Source: Halopseudomonas yangmingensis (GTDB taxonomy: Bacteria > Pseudomonadota > Gammaproteobacteria > Pseudomonadales > Pseudomonadaceae). Taken from it: a stretch of DNA of 64,000 nt. The notes beneath the pieces are model-generated. The model had not been told where the DNA came from. It searched no databases and saw nothing but the letters and a program-made list of their open reading frames with translations. The translations under genes and the position numbers were made by a program. Below, one piece after another: positions 60,351-64,000 of the stretch; within the stretch, counting starts at the first letter, position 1; each line of letters starts with the position of its first letter. The stretch is from contig NZ_FOUI01000001.1 of the NCBI RefSeq assembly GCF_900114825.1, positions 248,001 to 312,000 of the forward strand. The letters are read 5' to 3'.

Positions 60351-61406
60351 ATGATTGAGCAGGATCGGCTGATTGCCGCCACACCACGCCAGCAGGAAGA
60401 GGTGATCGACCGGGCGATTCGTCCGTTGCGCCTGCATGACTATATCGGTCAGCCGGTGGTGCGCGAGCAGATGGAATTGTTCATCAAGGCCGCCAAGGGG
60501 CGTGGCGAGGCGCTTGACCATGTGCTGATCTTTGGTCCGCCGGGACTTGGCAAGACTACCCTGGCCAACATCATTGCCGCCGAAATGGGCGTCAAACTGA
60601 AAAGTACCTCAGGGCCTGTTATCGAGCGTGCGGGCGATCTGGCCGCCATGCTGACCAGTCTGGAAGCCGGCGATGTGCTGTTTGTAGACGAAATTCACCG
60701 CCTGTCACCGGTGGTCGAGGAAATCCTCTACCCGGCGATGGAGGATTACCAGATCGACATCATGATCGGCGAAGGCCCGGCGGCCCGTTCGATCAAACTG
60801 GATCTGCCGCCCTTTACCCTGGTCGGCGCCACCACCCGCGCCGGCATGCTGACCAACCCGCTGCGCGACCGTTTCGGCATAGTCCAGCGCCTGGAGTTTT
60901 ATGGCGTCGAGGATCTGGCCACCATTGTCAGTCGCTCCGCCGGTATTCTCGGCATGCGCATCGAGGCGGAAGGCGCCATTGAGGTGGCCCGTCGCTCGCG
61001 CGGCACGCCGCGGATCGCCAACCGTTTGCTGCGCCGGGTGCGCGACTTTGCCGAGGTGCGCGGCGAGCCGCTGATCTGCCGGGCCGTGGCGGACAAGGCG
61101 CTGAATCTGCTGGATGTTGATGAGCAGGGGTTCGATCATATGGATCGGCGCCTGCTGCTGACCATGATCGACAAGTTTGATGGCGGGCCGGTCGGCGTTG
61201 ACAGCCTGGCTGCAGCCATCAGTGAGGAGCGGCATACCATCGAGGATGTGCTTGAGCCCTACCTGATCCAGCAGGGGTTCATCATGCGCACACCGCGTGG
61301 ACGGGTGGTGACCCGGCATGCCTACCTGCATTTCGGACTGAAAGTGCCTGGGGGACGTGCCGAGTTGGCTGCTGACCTGTTTGAAGGTAATCAGGATCAC
61401 GGTTAG
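60351..61406 (+). CDS. ruvB: RuvB, Holliday junction branch migration ATPase
   Basis: RuvB is the hexameric motor for branch migration. The 351-residue protein has Walker [13 protein letters not shown], Walker [12 protein letters not shown], sensor 1 ([10 protein letters not shown]), the Arg finger region ([18 protein letters not shown]) and a C-terminal winged helix ([13 protein letters not shown]). Confidence 0.97.
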   Translation: MIEQDRLIAATPRQQEEVIDRAIRPLRLHDYIGQPVVREQMELFIKAAKGRGEALDHVLIFGPPGLGKTTLANIIAAEMGVKLKSTSGPVIERAGDLAAMLTSLEAGDVLFVDEIHRLSPVVEEILYPAMEDYQIDIMIGEGPAARSIKLDLPPFTLVGATTRAGMLTNPLRDRFGIVQRLEFYGVEDLATIVSRSAGILGMRIEAEGAIEVARRSRGTPRIANRLLRRVRDFAEVRGEPLICRAVADKALNLLDVDEQGFDHMDRRLLLTMIDKFDGGPVGVDSLAAAISEERHTIEDVLEPYLIQQGFIMRTPRGRVVTRHAYLHFGLKVPGGRAELAADLFEGNQDHG

Positions 61407-61417
61407 CGATAGAAAAA

Positions 61418-61423
61418 TATAAT
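61418..61423 (+). promoter_or_regulatory. Possible -10 element of the ybgC-tol operon
   Basis: TATAAT at 61418-61423 lies in an AT-rich patch (AAAAATATAATTCTC) between ruvB and ybgC, 53 bases before the ATG. The -35 region is poor. A small GGGG(CTTGCA)CCCC hairpin follows at 61431-61444. Confidence 0.4.
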
Positions 61424-61475
61424 TCTCAAAGGGGCTTGCACCCCACTAGGCAAACCCGGGGGTTGGCTCTACATT

Positions 61476-61946
61476 ATGCGCGCTGAGAAACAGGGGCTGC
61501 CGTTCGCGCTGACAGCCCGCGTCTATTTCGAGGATACCGATGCCGGTGGCATCGTCTACTACGTCAATTACCTGAAGTTCATGGAACGGGCGCGAACCGA
61601 ACTGGTACGTTCTCTGGGCTTTGACCAAAGCGTTCTGCAACGGGAAAACATCATCTTCGTCGTCCACTCGGTGGCGGCGCGTTACCATGCGCCCGCGCAA
61701 CTGGATGATGAACTTGTGGTGACTGCTGCGGTCTTGGAACTGAAGCGCGCCAGCGTACGTTTTACCCAGCGGGTAACGCGTGCGGATGGCCAGTTGTTGT
61801 GTGAGGGGGAGGTGCTGGTGGCCTGTGTAAGTGGCGACCGCTACCGTCCAAGAGCGATTCCGGCTGCATTGGTCGAGGCTTTTGCCTCGACCATTGTGGT
61901 CAATGAAGTTGAAGCCGAACGGGGAGAGGCAGAGCGTGCAAGCTGA
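61476..61946 (+). CDS. ybgC: YbgC, Tol-Pal-associated acyl-CoA thioesterase
   Basis: YbgC is a hotdog-fold thioesterase always linked to tol-pal; it hydrolyses acyl-CoA and interacts with phospholipid enzymes in E. coli. The 156-residue protein has the active-site stretch [19 protein letters not shown] with the catalytic Asp. It overlaps the tolQ start by 11 bases if TolQ begins at the GTG. Confidence 0.95.
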   Translation: MRAEKQGLPFALTARVYFEDTDAGGIVYYVNYLKFMERARTELVRSLGFDQSVLQRENIIFVVHSVAARYHAPAQLDDELVVTAAVLELKRASVRFTQRVTRADGQLLCEGEVLVACVSGDRYRPRAIPAALVEAFASTIVVNEVEAERGEAERAS

Positions 61947-62622
61947 TCAAATGTCGATGTGGCACCTGATCGCCAGCGCCAGTGTTCTGGTGCAGCTGGT
62001 GATGCTGACACTGGTGCTGGCATCGGTGGTGTCCTGGGTGATGATCTTTCAGCGCAGTCAGGCCATACGTGCGGCAAAGACCTCGCTGGATGATTTTGAA
62101 GAGCGGTTCTGGTCAGGTGTTGATCTGGCCAAGCTGTATCGCCAGGTTACCGGCAAGCCCAACGAGGATTCGGGGCTTGAGCAGATATTCCGTGCCGGCT
62201 TCAAGGAATTTTCGCGCATGCGCCAGCAACCAGGGGTTGACCCGGATGCGGTGATGGATGCGGTGCAGCGTTCGATGCGCGTGGCGATTTCCCGCGAGGA
62301 GGAAAAGCTTGAGCAGCATCTGCCGTTCCTTGCCACGGTGGGTTCCACCAGTCCCTACATCGGCCTGTTCGGTACCGTGTGGGGCATCATGAACTCCTTC
62401 CGAGGGCTGGCCACCGTGCAGCAGGCAACCCTGGCCACGGTGGCTCCGGGTATTGCCGAGGCGCTGATCGCCACAGCCATTGGTCTGTTTGCGGCAATTC
62501 CGGCGGTTATCGCCTACAACCGCTTCTCGGCCCGTTCCGAGATGCTGATCAGCCGCTACTACACCTTTGCCGACGAGTTTTCCAGCATTCTGCACCGTCG
62601 TGTGCACGCTGGCGACGAGTAA
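61936..62622 (+). CDS. tolQ: TolQ, Tol-Pal motor subunit
   Basis: TolQ is the MotA/ExbB-like proton-channel subunit of the Tol-Pal system, which constricts the outer membrane at division. The 228-residue protein has three membrane helices ([60 protein letters not shown]). The GTG at 61936 follows GGAGAGG and is preferred; the ATG at 61951 would give a product 5 residues shorter. It lies 12 bases before tolR. Confidence 0.95.
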   Translation: MQADQMSMWHLIASASVLVQLVMLTLVLASVVSWVMIFQRSQAIRAAKTSLDDFEERFWSGVDLAKLYRQVTGKPNEDSGLEQIFRAGFKEFSRMRQQPGVDPDAVMDAVQRSMRVAISREEEKLEQHLPFLATVGSTSPYIGLFGTVWGIMNSFRGLATVQQATLATVAPGIAEALIATAIGLFAAIPAVIAYNRFSARSEMLISRYYTFADEFSSILHRRVHAGDE

Positions 62623-62634
62623 CCGGGAGCGCAC

Positions 62635-63081
62635 ATGCAGGTTCAGGGCAGACGCCAGAAACGCAAGCCGGTCGCCGAAATGAACGTGGTGCCTTACATC
62701 GACGTGATGTTGGTGCTGCTGGTGATTTTCATGGTGACCGCGCCCATGCTCAATCAGGGCGTCAAGGTTGATTTGCCGCAAGTGTCCAGCGAAGTGTTGC
62801 CATCCGACACTAACCAGCAGGTGCTGACCCTGTCGGTGCTGGCTGACGGTACCTTCTTCTGGAATTTGGGTGAGGCGGTGGATACCGAGAACCAGACCGA
62901 TGCAGCCATCAGCCTTGAGCAGATGACCGATGGCGTTGGCAAGATCATGCGGGCCCGGCCGGATACCCTGGTGTATATCCGTGGTGACCGTGAGGCCAAC
63001 TATGGCGTGGTAGTGAGTGCCATGGCGGCGTTGCAGGGTGCCGGTGTTCCCAATGTCGGACTGATCACCGAGGCCCCGTGA
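62635..63081 (+). CDS. tolR: TolR, Tol-Pal motor subunit
   Basis: TolR is the ExbD/MotB-like partner with one helix and a periplasmic domain. The 148-residue protein has a basic start, the helix YIDVMLVLLVIFMVTAPML with the proton-path Asp, and the periplasmic domain (VYIRGDREANYGVVVSAM). The stop overlaps the tolA GTG start (GTGA). Confidence 0.96.
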   Translation: MQVQGRRQKRKPVAEMNVVPYIDVMLVLLVIFMVTAPMLNQGVKVDLPQVSSEVLPSDTNQQVLTLSVLADGTFFWNLGEAVDTENQTDAAISLEQMTDGVGKIMRARPDTLVYIRGDREANYGVVVSAMAALQGAGVPNVGLITEAP

Positions 63082-64000
63082 ACAGACGCGACGCACCTCC
63101 GCCGCCGGGTAACAGTCTGGGCGGTCCGCTGCTGAAGTCGATCGGATTGCATCTGGTGGTGATTCTGATGCTGTTTGTATCCTTTACCTCGGCGCCGGAG
63201 TTCGAGCCGGCACGGCCGATTGTGCAGGCTACGTTGGTGCAGCTTAATGCACAGAGCCCGGCTACCACGCCGACTGATCAGCGTATTGCGGGTGAGGCCG
63301 AGCGCACAGCAGCAAAGCGTCATGAGGCCGAAGAGCTGGCCAAACAACGCCAGCAGCAGGAAGCGGAGCGCAAGGCCGCCGAGCAAAAGGTGGCGGAACA
63401 GGCTGCGCAGCAGCGCGAGCAGGCTGCTGCCGCAGAGGTGCGTAAAAAAGCCGAAGAGCAGAAGAAAGCAGAAGAACAGAAAAAGGCCGAAGAGCAGCGC
63501 AAGGCAAATGCTGAGGCAGCTCGCCTGAAGGCGGCTGAGGAGGCCAAGCGCAAGGCTGAAGAAGATGCCAAACGCAAGGCGGCCGAGGAATCCAAACGCA
63601 AGGCAGAGGAAGAGGCCAAGCGGAAAGCGGCGGAAGAGGCCAGGCGTAAGGCTGCCGAGGATGCCAAGCGCAAGGCAGCCGAGGACGCACAACGCAAGGC
63701 GCAGGAAGATGCCCGGGCACGGGCGCTTGCCGAGTTGCTGGCTGACGAGACGCAGTATCAGCGCGCCCCGGCCGAGCAGTTTGGTGAGCAGGTGGCGGCC
63801 AGCTATGACGACCTGATCCGCCGCTATGTGAGTGAGCAGTGGCGGCGTCCGCCGACCGCGCGTAATGGCATGGTGGTACGAGTTCGTATCAGCATGTTGC
63901 CGACCGGGCAGATCACCGATGTGGTGGTGGTACGCTCCAGCGGCGACGCGGGCTTCGATCAGTCAGCGGTTCAGGCCGTGCGCAACGTGGGACGCATACC
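63078..64000 (+). CDS. tolA: TolA, Tol-Pal periplasm-spanning protein (3'-truncated by window)
   Basis: TolA links the TolQR motor to TolB and Pal. The GTG at 63078 starts inside the tolR stop. The visible 307 residues show an N-terminal membrane helix (SIGLHLVVILMLFVSF) with the conserved Ser-His pair in the family's SxxxH motif. A long Ala/Lys/Glu helical domain II (about residues 75-215, with KRKAEED/KRKAAEE-type repeats) and the start of the globular domain III (YDDLIRRYVSEQWRRPP; RVRISMLPTGQITDVVVVRS) follow. The C-terminal end is outside the window. Confidence 0.95.
   Translation, partial: MNRRDAPPPPGNSLGGPLLKSIGLHLVVILMLFVSFTSAPEFEPARPIVQATLVQLNAQSPATTPTDQRIAGEAERTAAKRHEAEELAKQRQQQEAERKAAEQKVAEQAAQQREQAAAAEVRKKAEEQKKAEEQKKAEEQRKANAEAARLKAAEEAKRKAEEDAKRKAAEESKRKAEEEAKRKAAEEARRKAAEDAKRKAAEDAQRKAQEDARARALAELLADETQYQRAPAEQFGEQVAASYDDLIRRYVSEQWRRPPTARNGMVVRVRISMLPTGQITDVVVVRSSGDAGFDQSAVQAVRNVGRI

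Noticed and set aside
63400-63720. Possible satellite or CRISPR-like repeat near the window end
   Set aside because: The short A/G-rich repeats are codon repeats of the Ala-Lys-Glu helix of TolA domain II and are in frame with it.

Overview
This 64-kb window is chromosomal core sequence from a GC-rich gammaproteobacterium of the Pseudomonas group (Pseudomonas sensu lato, possibly a Halopseudomonas- or Stutzerimonas-like lineage). The case rests on gene order and family membership. The block flhA-flhF-fleN-fliA-cheY-cheZ-cheA-cheB-motC-motD-parC-parP-cheW followed by a ccm operon is a Pseudomonas arrangement. So is proS-oprD-HIT-slyX-cold shock-dps-aspS-yebC-ruvCAB-ybgC-tolQRA. No tRNA, rRNA, CRISPR array, prophage or insertion sequence is visible. 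Coding density is very high and many genes overlap by 1-4 bases.

Region 1 (1-15.7 kb) is polar motility and chemotaxis. It holds the export gate FlhA (5' end outside the window), the flagellar number and position regulators FlhF and FleN, sigma-28 FliA, and CheY/CheZ/CheA/CheB/CheW. It also holds the second stator pair MotC/MotD and the ParC/ParP pair that places chemoreceptor arrays at the pole. A convergent minus-strand pair (FliK-like and a short FlhB-like protein) closes the block. The CheA linker carries four copies of a DDEFExLLDxLHG-like motif that may be docking sites for ParP.

Region 2 (15.9-22.8 kb) is a complete ccmABCDEFGHI system I cytochrome c maturation operon, including the small ccmD, ended by a strong hairpin terminator. 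Region 3 (22.8-25.6 kb, minus) is an MFS permease coupled to a DASS/SLC13 carboxylate transporter.

Region 4 (25.7-34.4 kb) is smc-zipA-ligA-dusC plus a DUF2889 protein. LigA is about 90 residues longer than the E. coli enzyme, apparently through a second HhH-like segment. Region 5 (34.4-40.1 kb) has a YhhQ queuosine-precursor transporter whose leader matches a preQ1-I riboswitch, facing a three-gene phosphorelay of two hybrid-input histidine kinases and a receiver-only response regulator.

Region 6 (40.2-50.3 kb) holds a single-function 3-hydroxyacyl-CoA dehydrogenase, two WrbA-type flavodoxin quinone reductases, purMN, a DUF3108 and a DUF2066 exported protein, hda, an ArsC-like protein, a YihY/BrkB membrane protein and a lytic transglycosylase. 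Region 7 (50.3-64 kb) carries a lipoprotein gene, proS, an OprD-family porin, HIT, slyX, a membrane-anchored cold-shock-domain protein, dps, aspS, yebC, ruvCAB and ybgC-tolQR, and ends inside tolA.

I see no convincing wholly undescribed system. The best leads are the preQ1-I riboswitch, the CheA repeats beside ParC/ParP, the two-kinase/one-receiver cluster, the cold-shock fusion, the LigA insertion, and several unassigned dyad operators and tandem repeats.
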